From contig JBKPGE010000217.1 of the NCBI GenBank assembly GCA_046729215.1, forward strand, positions 1-20,409: a stretch of DNA of 20,409 nt, in the 5' to 3' direction. Source of the DNA: JACDAN01 sp046729215 (GTDB lineage: Bacteria; Actinomycetota; Thermoleophilia; Gaiellales; Gaiellaceae). The notes under the pieces were generated by a model. That model was not told the origin of the DNA. It ran no database searches and saw nothing but the letters and a program-made list of their open reading frames with translations. Positions 20,058 through 20,409 of this stretch are shown one piece after another (within the stretch, counting starts at the first letter, position 1; every line of letters begins with the position of its first letter). Both the position numbers and the translations under genes were made by a program.

Positions 20058-20409
20058 CCGACGCGCGTTGGGAGCCGCGGAGCGTGGTCGAGGTTGCAGA
20101 TTCGATCGCGACGTCGACCAGCTCGCCCGGCGAGGCCGCTCCCGCGAAGTTGACGGTCGTGTTGCGCCTCGTGCGGCCGCGAAGCAACGCCGGGTCGGTG
20201 CGGCTCGGGCCCTCGACGAGCACCTCCTCGACCCCACCGACGCGTCGCTCGTTCCGCTCGGCGGCGACGCGCTGGACGACGTCGATCAGCCGCTCGATCC
20301 GCTCGCGCTTGACCTCCTCGGGAACCTGCTCGTCCATCGTCGCCGCCTCGGTCCCGCGGCGCGGCGAGAAGACGAACGTGAACGCGCTGTCGAACCCGAC
20401 CTCCTCGAC
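20047..20409 (-). CDS. miaB: tRNA 2-methylthio-N6-dimethylallyladenosine synthase MiaB, C-terminal part
   Basis: Only the last 120 residues are in the window; the gene runs off the right edge. The segment FDSAFTFVFSPRRGTEAATM is the end of the radical-SAM domain, followed by the helical EQVPEEVKRERIERL and a TRAM RNA-binding domain (about 55-115) containing VLVEGPSRTDPALLRGRTRR and NTTVNF. MiaB methylthiolates i6A37 made by MiaA. It is the first visible gene of the minus-strand run ending with the nudix gene; the promoter lies outside. Confidence 0.9.
   Translation of the reverse strand, partial: VEEVGFDSAFTFVFSPRRGTEAATMDEQVPEEVKRERIERLIDVVQRVAAERNERRVGGVEEVLVEGPSRTDPALLRGRTRRNTTVNFAGAASPGELVDVAIESATSTTLRGSQRASVAA

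Noticed and set aside
20058..20237. 60-codon N-terminal extension of the tyrosine phosphatase
   Set aside because: Arg/Ser-rich and fully inside miaB; family members begin shortly before NVRDLGG.
1..20409. CRISPR arrays, insertion sequences, prophage or attachment sites
   Set aside because: No regularly spaced repeats, transposase, integrase or duplicated tRNA end seen on either strand.

Overview
The window looks like chromosome from a high-GC actinobacterium, most likely a deep-branching lineage such as Thermoleophilia (Gaiellales/Solirubrobacterales type). This rests on the GC-rich coding style and the linkage of a GarA-like FHA protein, an FtsR-like MerR regulator and an RsiG-like small protein. 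MurT/GatD, frequent GTG/TTG starts and many starts with a TANNNT box only 6-8 nt upstream also fit. The taxon is inferred, not proven. There is no phage, IS element, CRISPR array or island; this is core chromosome with several unusual details.

Layout. 1-345: tail of an unknown gene, then a tRNA-Gly-shaped gene (minus strand) with an abnormal anticodon loop. 346-2535: a membrane-anchored nucleotide cyclase and, convergent to it, a short HutF-like amidohydrolase. 2576-5631: a CDP-alcohol phosphatidyltransferase translationally coupled to a sugar nucleotidyltransferase fused to a degenerate phosphomannomutase domain. 5652-7631: a probable operon of rsiG-like, zinc-ribbon/FHA (GarA-like), FtsR-like MerR and apt, with its own promoter and a possible operator. 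7675-8420: a small two-helix membrane protein (minus strand) and a 530-base non-coding stretch with a DnaA-box-like site and a well-delimited candidate structured RNA (promoter, about 157 nt, strong intrinsic terminator). 8421-10378: two sigma-70 factors, tail to tail, whose stop codons share one CTAG. 10530-11999: a stand-alone class II glutamine amidotransferase and, overlapping its 3' end on the other strand, a protein of homing-endonuclease-associated repeats without a nuclease. 12074-14202: murT-gatD, the lipid II amidation enzyme. 14306-20409 (minus strand): a tight eight-gene run read as miaB - tyrosine phosphatase - miaA - dapF - dapL-like aminotransferase - hflX - dut - nudix.

How the genes fit together. 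Envelope building is one theme: murT-gatD amidates the glutamate of lipid II, the dapL-like and dapF genes belong to diaminopimelate metabolism, and pgsA and the nucleotidyltransferase serve lipids and glycans. Signalling is another: a cyclase with an outside sensor, a putative c-di-GMP-binding anti-sigma, an FHA phospho-switch, and two sigma factors. tRNA modification (miaA, miaB), ribosome rescue/assembly (hflX) and nucleotide hygiene (dut, nudix, apt) complete the set.

The items most worth a second look are the DapF homologue in which both catalytic cysteines are serine, the tRNA-Gly that keeps glycine identity bases but breaks the decoding rules of the anticodon loop, the unassigned structured RNA before the first sigma gene, and the RsiG-like/GarA/FtsR operon.
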